A stretch of 64,000 bases of DNA, from positions 112,509,504 through 112,573,503 of the forward strand of contig JALGPY010000004.1 of assembly GCA_023055425.1 (NCBI GenBank), read 5' to 3'. Under the pieces are notes generated by a model. The model had not been told where the DNA came from, did no database searches, and saw only the letters and a list, made by a program, of their open reading frames with translations. This DNA comes from Linanthus parryae (taxonomy: Eukaryota > Streptophyta > Magnoliopsida > Ericales > Polemoniaceae). Numbering within the stretch: position 1 is the stretch's first letter; each line of letters starts with the position of its first letter. Position numbers and translations under genes: made by a program. Of this stretch, positions 45,124 through 55,076 are shown piece by piece.

Positions 45124-45513
45124 ATGTCTCAACATAGTGTAAGCTCTTCACCCTCACCAAGCAATCCACCTTCATATTCAAGAGGAGATTCATCCCGGAG
45201 GTCAAGTTGTAGGCCTGGGCAGTGTTTCTGTGGCCGTTACCCGGTAAGTCGTACCGCACATACGCCCGGAAATGATGGACGCGTGTTTTGGAATTGTGCC
45301 AAGCCTAGAGGTCAACAATGCAACTATTTCTACTGGGACGATGAATTTCCCAGTCCGTGCTGTGCTCCAGATCTCCAAAAACTTCAGGAGGATGTAACAA
45401 CGTTGAGTAGGAGAGTCGTAGGGGCTGAGAATGCTTCCAAAGCCCACTCTTTTCATGTGAAACTGCTGTACGTTGTGATTTTTGTCATTCTCATCGTTTT
45501 AATTTTAAAGTAA
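45124..45513 (+). CDS. GRF zinc-finger protein with C-terminal membrane helix
   Basis: 129 residues in one intact frame. Residues 1-33 are Ser/Pro rich. Residues 33-76 form a GRF-type zinc finger (CFCG at 34-37, then RVFWNCAKPRGQQCNYFYWDDE). A short helical segment follows, and residues about 110-129 (LLYVVIFVILIVLILK) are a membrane anchor at the very C-terminus. Small GRF/transmembrane proteins of this layout are frequent in plants near MULE and Ulp1 sequences; their role is not known. It lies 440 bp downstream of Ulp1 copy 2 on the same strand, so it is probably element cargo, unlike its broken neighbours still open. Confidence 0.8.
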   Translation: MSQHSVSSSPSPSNPPSYSRGDSSRRSSCRPGQCFCGRYPVSRTAHTPGNDGRVFWNCAKPRGQQCNYFYWDDEFPSPCCAPDLQKLQEDVTTLSRRVVGAENASKAHSFHVKLLYVVIFVILIVLILK

Positions 45514-46104
45514 GATAGTTTCCTCTATATTCTGTTGTGTTCAGTTAAGTGTGAGACTCGAAGGGGCCGAGAATGCTTCAAAAGCCCACTATTTTCGTGT
45601 GAAACTGTTGTATGTTGGGATTTTTGTCCGTTTCAACATTTTAATTTCAATGTACGATAGTTTATCCTGTATTTAATTCTAATTCTGCTGTGATTAGTTA
45701 AGGATTCAAGTTTTGTTAACAGTGATATCTCCGAGTTTATCTTAAATGAAAGGGTTAATATCATAACTGTTAAACACACTAACTAAAGATCAATCAACGA
45801 TATCACTGTGTTATCTTATTCAGCTTAGTTCATTCTAAAGTGTTAACAATACTATCTAGGTTAAAAAGGAATCTTCCTGGGACTACTTTTTTTGTCCGGT
45901 AGGTGGCCTCTGGGACCACTTTTTTCGTCCAGTAGCTGGCATTTTCGTAATAACCGGCTAGTACCGGCTTAGCCGGTTACCATAGGGACGCACATAAGTT
46001 TTTGCCTTTGTTTTCTGAGGTCAGTATCTACTCATGATCAGAATTCCATAATCTATAGGTGCTCTGTTGTTTCTGTTGGTTTTTCCGTAAATTCAAAAGG
46101 TTTT
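45514..46104. other. Right part of the MULE block
   Basis: 45545-45660 is a degenerate repeat of the last exon part of the GRF gene (GAENASKAH, then KLLYVGIFV). At 45879-45945 two similar segments, GGGACTACTTTTTTTGTCCGGTAG and GGGACCACTTTTTTCGTCCAGTAG (28-29 bp apart from each other), resemble MULE-type ends. Host homology resumes near 46126. Confidence 0.5.
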
Positions 46105-46125
46105 GTGCCTTCTCTGATCCACAAA

Positions 46126-46900
46126 TGCATCATTAGCCCATCTGAGAAGTTGGATTTTGAAATGGAAAAATTTCCTTCCTTGAAACTGTCGTTATCTTCT
46201 GAAGAATGTCAGGATCATATGAAGGATATGTTGAGTTGGGACAAGATATTTCAATGTGGACAGACAAGAAAGGTGATGATTTTGATAGTTTGTGGCATGG
46301 CAATCAGACGGAATATGATGTGATAAGATTCAGTGCAAGCCATTGTAAAGATCAAAATTCTAATATGTTCGCGGGGTTCCTGTTGGTTTTCCTAGCAGAA
46401 TGTTTCATGTCTTCTCTACGCCTATGTCCATATGTGGTCTTGTGATGCCAAAATCTTCAATGTCATAAGTGCTCCAATAATAAGTGAAGGGATGTCTACT
46501 GGCTGGCAAACAACTCATGGAGCTGAAAGGGGATAAGATAATAAGATTTTGGTGTGATTTAAGAATTAAGATACCAATATTATGTTGGAAGGTGCGGGTG
46601 TTGAAGCTCAGTGGGCAAGAAGAACATCTAATAGAGAGCAGCAAACAACTAGCGAACTAGAATCTGGCACTGGACTCTCCTTTACTCGCATGTACAAGTT
46701 TCTACGAGATCATATATACGTGCAAGTAATATGGACACGTGTAGGTCGGTGGTCAATGATAGTGTGTTTCCATCTGAGAGAGTGTTATCTATTCCCAACC
46801 AAAATTCCAAATTTTCAGGGGGTCGGAAGATCCTGTGCGTCGAACAATCTATAGATGTTCTTAAAAAGTCCCGTATTGTTCTAACTACAAATGCTTTGTA
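46126..46900 (+). pseudogene. Unidentified decayed host gene fragment (unit 2)
   Basis: Matches 53126-53885. Readable pieces include SPSEKLDFEMEKFPSLKLSL, MFAGVPVGFPSRMF-type, GCLLAGKQLMELKGDKI and SIDVLKKSRIV. Codons change phase several times in both copies. I do not recognise the family. Both copies lie upstream of RPB4. Confidence 0.5.
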
Positions 46901-47089
46901 AGTAAATATTAATGATAATTTTTACTCTTTAGCACACCAACAAATGGTGTATGGCATTTCATTCAGCTCAATGCATTCATGTTGACCCCTCAATTAGGGG
47001 AATGTTATCCTTCTTGGGTGACTAGAACTTTTTGCATAGATTTTGTGTAGTTTAATAAACTAGACATCAGACACTGATTGGTGTAAAGC

Positions 47090-47091
<2 letters not shown>

Positions 47092-47135
<44 letters not shown>
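47092..47135. repeat. T44 homopolymer
   Basis: 44 consecutive T. The homologous position near 54080 has only a short T-rich stretch (CAGTTTTATTTTAG), so this is an expansion or an assembly artefact. Confidence 0.9.
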
Positions 47136-47136
<1 letters not shown>

Positions 47137-47190
47137 AGAATAGTGTAACGCAGTTTTCAATACATTGGTCCATGTCAGTAATGCAGACTA

Positions 47191-47302
47191 TGTTGGTGAC
47201 CTCCGTTGAACTTATAGGAGTGGGACCCATCAGTTTCAGAACAGCCCAAGTGGTGGAGTCTACGTCGTGCGTTCCCGTGGCCCCTACTAACTTTTAGTTT
47301 AA
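47191..47302 (+). pseudogene. Truncated U1 snRNA pseudogene
   Basis: U1 from about nucleotide 40 (TTGGTGACCTCC) to CCCCTAC at 47287. The 5' arm and stem-loop 1 are missing, and the Sm site is deleted (GTCTACGTCGTGCGTTCC). A 3' box AGTTTAA persists at 47296-47302. The partner is at 54167. Confidence 0.85.
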
Positions 47303-47874
47303 GCTTAGTGGTTCTATGCAACTACTTATATAAGCAACATTGATTGGTGTAAACACTAGGTGGATTGAAGGCGTCGTTTCCAAGTTTTAAGTCTGTAGTC
47401 TTGTATGCCGAAACAAAAATTTCGTCAGGCTGTAGAAGAAACTTCTTTCTTTCGGCTTACAAAGAACTGAATTGTCAAACACTATGTCACTTGCAAGATT
47501 ACAGTGTTCTCTTGTGAAACTGTTTACATATATGGCATACTCACATTGGATCAACGTATACGGGTCCAATGTAATTATGCAGATTTCTCTACAATGGAAA
47601 GATTTTGTTGGCATCTAATGATAGGTTGGCAACTTTTTGTGTATTTTCTGTAATCCCCATTCAGATATAAAGAGTAAAGATTTGTAACAACATGTTAGTA
47701 TAAAGATACTACAGTACTACTAGTATCATTTGAATTTCACTAATCTTTGAATAGTTAATGATAAAAAGTATGGTGTTAGACGGGGTCGTTCCGGGCATAG
47801 CACAAATTACCGATTAAAAACAAAGATTGATACAAATCATAGGACCCAAAACGTAACCAAGATTGTTACTTCAC
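47303..47874. other. Spacer upstream of the intact RPB4
   Basis: Homologous to 54271-54962 and 11570-12098. No gene recognised. Confidence 0.6.
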
Positions 47875-47925
47875 GTCCCACATCGAGACTAGACTAAAGG
47901 ATGAAGAGAGAAAGCTGCTTATAAA
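47875..47925 (+). promoter_or_regulatory. snRNA-like promoter of RPB4
   Basis: GTCCCACATCG (47875-47885), 33 bases, TTATAAA (47919-47925), then 63 bases to the ATG. Upstream element and TATA box are unchanged in all three RPB4 copies. The USE is identical to that of the nearby U1 genes. Function for an mRNA gene is inferred. Confidence 0.6.
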
Positions 47926-47988
47926 CTAAATCCCCTGGCACTATTCTTCTTTGTCTGATTAATCTCTATCTTTTTTACAACAAAGAGC

Positions 47989-48411
47989 ATGTCTGGAGAA
48001 GTGGGAAAAATTGCAATTGAGTTGTCGGGAACTGGAGGTGAGTTGTTTACTGATGCCAAATGCTTGATGAATAGTGAAGTTGCACTGATTCTGGAACACA
48101 AGCTTCAGCAGCAGATGGCTGATGACGATTCAATCAACCAAGTGTTTGAAAAGTCTCTCCGACACGTGCAGCGTTTTGGTCAATACAAGAATCAAGATTC
48201 CGTCCGACAGGCTCGAGAAATCCTAAGTAGACATGATCATCAGTTGGACCAATTTGAGCTTTGCATACTTGGGGATCTTGGCCCAGAGACGGTGGATGAG
48301 GCTATAGCTATGGTCCCTTGTATTCGGGATACAAGACATGCCAAGACATTTGATGACGAGGCTATCAAGAAACTGTTGGGTGACTTATCAATGATCAAGA
48401 AATTTGAGTAA
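47989..48411 (+). CDS. NRPB4: RNA polymerase II subunit RPB4, intact
   Basis: 140 residues, close to the 138 of the Arabidopsis protein. RPB4 pairs with RPB7 to form the stalk of Pol II in the nucleus, which acts in initiation and RNA handling. Family features: N-terminal acidic leader, AKCLMNSEVALILEHKLQQQ, NQVFEKSLRHVQRF, VRQAREILSRH, FELCILGDLGPETVDEAIAMVP and the C-terminal DDEAIKKLLGDLSMIKKFE of the HRDC-like fold. There is no intron across the whole gene. The start is the first ATG after an in-frame UTR, shared by all three copies. The lack of introns suggests a retrocopy origin. It is the only one of three copies without a lesion. Confidence 0.94.
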   Translation: MSGEVGKIAIELSGTGGELFTDAKCLMNSEVALILEHKLQQQMADDDSINQVFEKSLRHVQRFGQYKNQDSVRQAREILSRHDHQLDQFELCILGDLGPETVDEAIAMVPCIRDTRHAKTFDDEAIKKLLGDLSMIKKFE

Positions 48412-49297
48412 TGTATAATGCTGCTTTTGCAAATTATCTATCGGCATTGTGGAGTTCCTTCATGTTTCAGACATATAAATGACTTATGTTAGGGTCTTTA
48501 AGTTCATAGTCAATTCAATTGATCTACTTGTTATTGTTATTTATATCCAGTAAACGACTTTTTTGGAAGTGGAACAAATGCTAGTGTTTAGGCTCTAGTT
48601 GCTATTAATGCTGCCTACATATGAATTTGTCGGTGTTCTCATAGATTAGCTACTACTTTATATCGGATTTGTTACTACCATTGCATTAAATGTGTATATT
48701 GGAAGCGATTAATAGTGCTATACCATGCTGAACCTCAGTCTGACCATAGCAATGTAAATTCGAAGAACTCTACAAAGATCAATTGGTGTAGTCCGAAGAA
48801 GCTTCCTAGCAACAGGGATGGATTCATATCATTAATTCGTACATGCCCAGCGGATATATCACTCAAGTAACTACCCATCCAATGTGATGCCAAAAATGCA
48901 GGTATCTGCTCAATCCACAATACAATTTCAATCCGTAAACCATGAGAATGGTAAGTATAATACTTTAAGAAGTTTGGAGGTCCTGGAGCATTTTGGCAGA
49001 CGAAATATTTTGAGTTTTACATAGACTTTAAAGTAACTAATGCAGTTTTTGAACCTTAAGAAGCTGCTGGGTTTGTTATCCTAATATAGACTAGAGATTT
49101 CAGCACCCAGTGCAGCATATAACAGACATGCTGATTATGTCAAAAACATGGCTTGCTATATGATCTGTAACTAGATCAAATTTAGTTGAATGGTTTGGGT
49201 TTGACATACCCAGAGATTTTAGCACAATGCAGGAACCTAACATTTTGTGAAACTAAAGAATTTTGCATTTGCAAATGCCCGGGTACAAAAAAGACTT
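48412..49297. other. Spacer downstream of intact RPB4
   Basis: Near-identical to 12576-12697 joined to 15617-16390, that is to unit 1 without the Helitron. Minus-strand frame at 48735-48920 is the unrecognised WIEQIPAFLASHW frame. Confidence 0.75.
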
Positions 49298-49305
49298 GTC
49301 ACATC

Positions 49306-49846
49306 TAGGGATGGCAATGCGGTCCGCTCCGATCCGAGATCCGGGGTGATCCGACCCTAATGGAGCGGTCCGAATCCGATCCATTTCCCTTTGGATCGGA
49401 TTTGGATCACAAGTATGCGATCCGTTCGGATTTCGGATCGGATTCGGATCATATCTGTAAATATCCGATGATCCGATCCGATCCGACCCGATCTGATATA
49501 TACATAAAATATCCGATAATCCGACCCGATCCGATCCGAACTACATATAATATATGTATAATTATATATTACAATTATAATTATATAATATAATCATATA
49601 TTATGTATATAATTATATAATAATATATAATTCGACCCGATCCGATTTTTGATCCGTTCTTGTGATCGTGATCCGTTTTCCTTATGGATCGGATTCGGAT
49701 TTTTTGGGTGATCCGTTATATGATCCGATCCGAATCCGATCCGGACCCGAACGGATTCGGATCAGATTCGGATCAGGAGGTATCATTTTCGGATCGGATC
49801 GGATTATTGACAGATCCGATCCAAATCCGATCCGTTGCCATCCCTA
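49306..49846. mobile_element. hAT-like MITE made of GATCCGA repeats (541 bp)
   Basis: Terminal inverted repeats TAGGGATGGCAA / TTGCCATCCCTA and an 8-bp target duplication GTCACATC (49298-49305, 49847-49854), the hAT pattern. The empty site is at about 16388 in unit 1. The interior consists largely of GGATCGGATT-type motifs in both orientations around an AT-rich centre. The frames on it are repeat artefacts. Confidence 0.93.
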
Positions 49847-50253
49847 GTCACATCCTTAGCCTTAACAGAAGAGCTACTTCATGTATGCCATAGGTTTCCT
49901 TTCCCTGCAACCCCATGAAAAATTTATTTTGAGATGTGATAATCTGGGATGCTTCATGGAAGTGACCGTCTTATAGTGTAGGTGGAAGTTTTTTTAGCTC
50001 AGACAAAAGAACTTGACTTAATAATTGGTTTCTGTTTGGTTTGTCTGTTTGAAAGATTAATGCCATACACTAATACTGGGTGTGCGGAACTCTTTTACGA
50101 ACATGCCCAAATATGCTATTTAGCAAATATATGCAGCTAAACAGAACAATTGAAGCGTTCTGGTAGGCAACTGTTACTCATTGTTGCACATTGAAGCGTT
50201 CTGGTAGGCAACAAGAAGGAAAAACAGAACAATTAAGTTTTAACTGAATATTG

Positions 50254-50417
50254 GTAGGGGCCGCGCGGACGCAGGCCCCTGCTGCAACAAATAATGACGT
50301 AGACTCCACCGCTTGGGCGGATCTTAGGCTAGTGCCCCTCCTAAGTGCAATGGAGGTCACCAACCTAGGCCATGAGCCTTCTTGATCGCTCATTGTTGAC
50401 CCCGTCCAGGTAAGTAA
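50254..50417 (-). ncRNA. U1: U1 snRNA gene, copy 4
   Basis: Counterpart of copy 2 without the 40-base duplication: 164 nucleotides from 50417 to 50254, with TACTTACCTGGAC arm, Sm-type CATTATTTGTTG and GC-rich last stem; 3' box AGTTAAA at 50246-50240. Three extra bases (GGGGTCAACAATGAG) lie before stem-loop 1 relative to the plus-strand copies. Confidence 0.92.
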
Positions 50418-50441
50418 TTAACCCAGTAGCACCCAGCTCTC

Positions 50442-50501
50442 TTTAAGTACTCCTGCACGTCTACTTCCTTGGTCTTGTGCTCCTCAGTATCGATGTGGGA
50501 T
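50442..50501 (-). promoter_or_regulatory. U1 copy 4 promoter
   Basis: Minus strand ATCCCACATCG at 50501-50491 and TACTTAAA at 50449-50442. Confidence 0.86.
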
Positions 50502-50539
50502 TTATAGCCAATAAAAGTAGCTAACAACTTCAATTTTCT

Positions 50540-50800
50540 TCACTGGGAATGGAGGTTGCTCTCATCCAACAATTCTTACTTGTCATGCCTTCTCATCCAA
50601 CAATTCTTACTTGTCATGCCTGGGAAGTAAGAATTGTTACTTGGCATGACTTCACTGGGAATGGAGGTTGCTCTCATCCAACAATTCTTACTTGTCATGC
50701 CTTCTCATCCAACAATTCTTACTTGTCATGCCTTTGGTACTAGTCTTAATTCACACCACCAGCCATGTGGTTATGGCTCAAGAGCTTCTTATAGTGAAGT
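50540..50800 (+). pseudogene. PB1-gene 5' exon remnant with internal repeats (unit 2)
   Basis: Same as 17181-17440, with the same four copies of the CCAACAATTCTTACTTGTCATG motif. Confidence 0.75.
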
Positions 50801-50844
50801 GATAAATATGTTTCTCTTAATATGTTGTACTTACATATTCTCTT

Positions 50845-51167
50845 TGTTGGGAATATGCCTTGAATAAATGTCAAGGAGGTAGCAGGACCTCAAAACCGAC
50901 CTGGGTGGGAGGTCGCACGACTTCTGATCTGGGCAGCGGGCTGGCAATTTAGAATTGTTTCCTTATGCGTTTTTGGTCCGTATTGGACGTTTCTTTGTGA
51001 CCAAGCAAGCCTAGTAGGTCTATATAAACGTGTATAGGCATAGGCTAAGGTTGTGCGTTGTATTCGAGGTGTTTCTCTCTAATAAACAAGGGTTTTCGGG
51101 TCGTGGAGGTAGCTAGCTCATCGCTAGTGAACCATGTTATATCGGAAGTTCTACCCGGATCATTACA
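50845..51167 (+). mobile_element. Solo LTR, unit 2 copy (323 bp)
   Basis: Orthologous to 17487-17852, with the same CTCTT target duplication (50840-50844, 51168-51172). It has a deletion of about 43 bases after GTTATATCGGA. Confidence 0.87.
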
Positions 51168-51643
51168 CTCTTGTTTGAAATTGCTTGAAAAGTCCTGAAT
51201 GATTCTCCGTGCCTTGCTATCGTGAAATTACTATATTGGTTTTGAGTTACTAGCATCATGTCATAATTTATTTGTGAGGTTGACAAATAAGTGAACGAAA
51301 CTAAACAAATCCACCCCGGGAGCCGACAATCTTTGGTCCATAAGAGGTGACAAGTTGCCCAACACACATTAACAAAGTATAAAAAAGAAATACGAAGTAC
51401 TTTGCGACGAGACCTCTGTGCCCTAAGCAATTTACTAATTACCTAGACAGACATGATATAACTTTTTTTTAGGGGAAACAAACATCATATAACTCTGAAA
51501 TAAAAGACTAATTCTTTTTGTGAATACTGAATATGTAAAAAATTATACCGTATGTTGAAACCGTTTTGGTAATCAACACAGCCCATTTGTCAACCTGTAG
51601 TAGAAGGAATATTCAAATTGTTAGCATCTTTTGTTGATTATAT
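51168..51643. other. Duplicated host spacer with the copia-2 empty site
   Basis: Matches 17853-18303 joined to 22988-23140; the uninterrupted ACATCATATAACTC at about 51482-51496 is the copia-2 target. Confidence 0.8.
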
Positions 51644-51703
51644 GTCCCACATCGGTACAGCAGAGCATAAGACCAAGGAAGTAGATTCGCAGTAGTATTT
51701 AAG
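51644..51703 (+). promoter_or_regulatory. U1 copy 5 promoter
   Basis: GTCCCACATCG at 51644-51654; TATTTAAG at 51696-51703 (one A lost from the TATA-like box). Confidence 0.86.
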
Positions 51704-51726
51704 AGAGCTGGGTGCTACTGGTTTAA

Positions 51727-51886
51727 TTACTTACCTGGACGGGGTCAATGAGTGATCAAGAAGGCTCATGGCCTAGGTTGGTGATCTCCACTGCACTTAG
51801 GCGGGAATCAGCCTAAGATCCACCCAAGCGGTGGATTCTACGTCATTATTTGTTGCAACGGGGCCTGCGTTCGCGCGGCCCCTACC
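51727..51886 (+). ncRNA. U1: U1 snRNA gene, copy 5
   Basis: 160 nucleotides. Arm and Sm site are intact. It lacks single bases in GGCGGGAATCAGCC and in the last stem (AACGGGGCCTGCG, one or two G fewer), and has GTGATCTCC for GTGACCTCC. 3' box AGTTGAA at 51894-51900, with that tail duplicated once downstream (51921-51947). Possibly reduced in function. Confidence 0.9.
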
Positions 51887-51989
51887 AATATTCAGTTGAA
51901 GTTTCACGTTGGCTATGTAAACCCTACCAATATTCAGTTGAAGCTTCACGTTGGCTATGTAACCAGCTCTTCCATGAGACATTGGACCG

Positions 51990-52576
51990 TGGGGATCAGT
52001 GAAGATTTTGTACGCAACTTCATCTTTCGAGCACCTACAAACAGAGTATAACCGTCTTCTTTGGATAAGAAGCGATTCTGAACCTGAAACCAATAGCAGT
52101 TTGGATTATATGCTTGAGAAGTCATATGCTGCAGTAACGGAGCAAAAGGCTTTTGATGCTCAAAATGTTTTTTTTACCCAGACACATTGATAAGGCCTTC
52201 ATTGGGAAACATTCTGATGGAGGTCGCTCTCATCCGACAGTTCCTACTTCATATGCTTTTTGGGATTACTGTTAATTCAAACCAGCAGCCATGTGGTTAT
52301 GGCTCAAGAACTTGTGATGAAACGATGAAGGTCACGGCCATGTGACGGGAAGCTTAGATATGTTGGAGGACAAACACATACTTTTCCATCACGAAAAACT
52401 TGACTTTTAGCATCATTAGCCCATCCTCTGCAATTTGCAATCACCTTTCCAAGATTAAGTATCAGCTTCCAGGAGAGGATCTAGATGCACTTATATCTGT
52501 GTCTCCGGAGGAGGATGTTCAACATATTGATTGAGGAGTTTGATGAATATTTCAGAAGAGGGTCGGAGATTTTACG
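51990..52576 (+). pseudogene. PB1-gene 5' fragment (unit 2)
   Basis: Encodes SFEHLQTEYNRLLW and SYAAVTEQKAFDAQ, then remnants of PB1 domain 1 with YQLPGEDLDALISVSPEEDVQ at about 52450-52520, in broken phases. Cut at about 52577 by an LTR-type sequence. Confidence 0.82.
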
Positions 52577-53125
52577 TATATTTCTGTTGGAAAAACAATA
52601 TTTTGGGTCGACTTTTAACCCGATTTACGACAAGTCGGGTTAACGGTTTGGGAAACCGAAAGTGGCTATGGAATCCTTGCGACTAGGAGATAATCCTACC
52701 ACTTTGTTTCGTCCAAAATAGTGTTCGGATGAATGAAAAATTCATGTGTGAAAGTGGGATGTAGAAATGTTGGAAACACTTAAAGAAAAGTGTCCCACAT
52801 CTTCATGTAGAGCAACAAAGTGTTGCATAAATATTTCAAGGTTGCACCTTAAGTGCATGCCCTTTGAATGATACACATTTTGTGTAGGATGAACCACCAC
52901 GCGTGTTGGCTCGGGTTCGGGCCTTGGTGTGGGTTGGGCTGATTTTAACTTTTTGGGCCCAAAACCAACTTTTGGGCACGCCCTTTGGGTGATACACATT
53001 TTGTGTAGGATGAACCACCACGCGTGTCGGCTCGGGTTCGGGCCTTGGTGTGGGTTGGGCTGATTTTAACTTTTTGGGCCCAAAACCAACTTTGAAATTA
53101 ATTTTTCAGTCCAAACTTGTACCAA
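52577..53125. mobile_element. LTR-type fragment with a 121-bp tandem duplication
   Basis: Begins TGTTGGAAAAACAATATT inside the PB1 fragment and ends before 53126; resembles a plant LTR (TG start, TCCCACAT motif) but no second end or target duplication is seen. A segment starting GATACACATTTTGTGTAGG at 52870 repeats at 52991. No coding sequence. Confidence 0.55.
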
Positions 53126-53885
53126 TGCATCATTAGCCCATCTGAGAAGCTGGATTTTGAAATGGAAAAATTTCCTTCCTTGAAACTGTCATTATCTTCT
53201 GAAGAATTTCAGGATCATATGAAGGATATGTTGAGTTGGGACAAGATATGTCAATATTGTGGACAGACAAGAAAGGTGATGATTTTGATAGTTTAATATG
53301 TTTGCGGGGTATGATGTGATAAGATTCAGTGCAAGCCACTGTAAAGATCAAAAGTCTAATATGTTTGCGGGATTCCTGTTGGTTTGCCTAGCAGAATGTT
53401 TCATGTCTTCTCTACGCCTATGTCCATATGTGGTCTTGTGATGCCAAAATCTTCAATGTCATAAGTGCTCCAATTCTAATTTGGATTTTACTAGAGATGA
53501 GAAGGGATGTCTACTGGCTGGCAAACAACTCATGGAGCTGAAAGGGGATAAGATAGCAATATTATGTTGGAAGGTGAGGGTGTTGGAGCTCAGTGGGCAA
53601 GAAGAACATCTAATAGAGAGCAGCAGACAACTAGTGAACTAGAATCTTGCACTGGACTCTCCTTTATTCGCATGCACAAGTTTCTACGAGATCATATATA
53701 CGTGCAAGTGATATGGACACGTGTAGGTCGGTGGTCAATGATAGTGCGTTTCCACCTGAGAGGTCGTTATCTATTCCCAATCAAACTTCCAAAATGTTCA
53801 GGGGGTCAGAGGATCCTGTGTGTCGAACAATCTATAGATGTTCTTAAAAAGTCCCGCATTGTTGTAACTACAAATGCTTTGTAAG
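53126..53885 (+). pseudogene. Unidentified decayed host gene fragment (unit 3)
   Basis: Second copy of 46126-46900, with its own indels (for example extra CAATTCTAATTTGG at 53472). Family not recognised. Confidence 0.5.
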
Positions 53886-54166
53886 CAAATATTAATGATA
53901 ATTTTTGCTATTTTGCACACCCACAATTGGTGTATGGCATTTCATTCAGCTCGAATCACATTGTTGACCCCCTCAATTAGGGGAATGTTATCCTTCTTGG
54001 ATAACTAGAACTTTTGCATAGATTTTGTCTAGTTTAATGAACTAGGCATCTAGACATCGGTTGGTGTACATAACACAGTTTTATTTTAGAATAGTGTAAC
54101 ATAATTTTCAAATCAATACATTGGTCCATGCCAGTAAATCAGTAATGCAAGTTTCTTTAGCAACAT

Positions 54167-54270
54167 AGGTTGGTGACCTCCGTTGCACTTATATGAGGGG
54201 CACCCATCAGTAATGCAAGTGGTGGAGTCTAGTCGTGCGTTCCCGTGCCCCCTACTAACTTTTAGTTTAA
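54167..54270 (+). pseudogene. Truncated U1 snRNA pseudogene (unit 3)
   Basis: TAGGTTGGTGACCTCC to CCCCTAC (54255) with the 5' third and the Sm site missing; 3' box AGTTTAA at 54264-54270. Confidence 0.83.
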
Positions 54271-54962
54271 GCTTAGTGGTTCTATGCAACTACTTCTATA
54301 AGCAACATTGATTGGTGTAAACAGGGGCGGATTCATGATATTTCTTCAGTGGGGGCTAAATTTAAAAAACGTAAAATATTGATGAAAAAAACATAAATGA
54401 AAAAGGTTATTTTTTCAATTCAGTGGGGGCTAAATTGCATTTATAGATTTTATATAGAGTGAAATTACAATTTTCTAGCTCCATGTTTTAAGTCTAGTCT
54501 TGTATGCCGAAATAAAAATTTGAAGAAACTTCTTTCTTTCGGCTTACAAGGAACTGAATTGTCAAACACTATGTCACTTGCAAGATTACAGTGTTCTCTT
54601 GTGAAACTGTTTACATATATGGCATACTCACATTGGATCAACGTATACCGGTCCAATGTAATTATGCAGATTTCTCTACAATGGAAAGATTTTGTTGGCA
54701 TCTAATGATACGTTGGCACCTTTTTGTGTATTTTCTGTAATCCCCATTCAGATATAAAGAGTAAAGTTTTGTAACAACATGTTAGTACAAAAATACTACA
54801 GTACTACCTAGTATCATTTAAATTTCACTAATCTTTGAATAGTTAATGATAAAAAGTATGGTGTTAGACGGGGTCGTTCCGGGCATAGCACAAATTACCG
54901 ATTAAAAACAAAGATTGATACAAATCATAGGACCCAAAACGTAACCAAGAGTGTTACTTCAT

Positions 54963-55013
54963 GTCCCACATCGAGACTAGACTCAAGAATGAAGAGAGAA
55001 AGCTGCTTATAAA
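54963..55013 (+). promoter_or_regulatory. snRNA-like promoter upstream of RPB4 copy 3
   Basis: GTCCCACATCG at 54963-54973, 33 bases, TTATAAA at 55007-55013. Confidence 0.58.
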
Positions 55014-55076
55014 CGAAATCCCCTGGCGCTACTCGCCTTTATCTGATTAATCTATCTCTTTTTTACAACAAAGAGC

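Noticed and set aside
49360..49893. Ser/Asp/Pro-rich frames in the hAT MITE
   Set aside because: Produced by the GATCCGA repeats in different phases; element is non-coding.
54318..54470. Possible transposon end GGGGCGGATTCATG in unit 3
   Set aside because: The sequence is absent from unit 2 and has an internal repeat (AGTGGGGGCTAAATT), but no second end or target duplication could be read.
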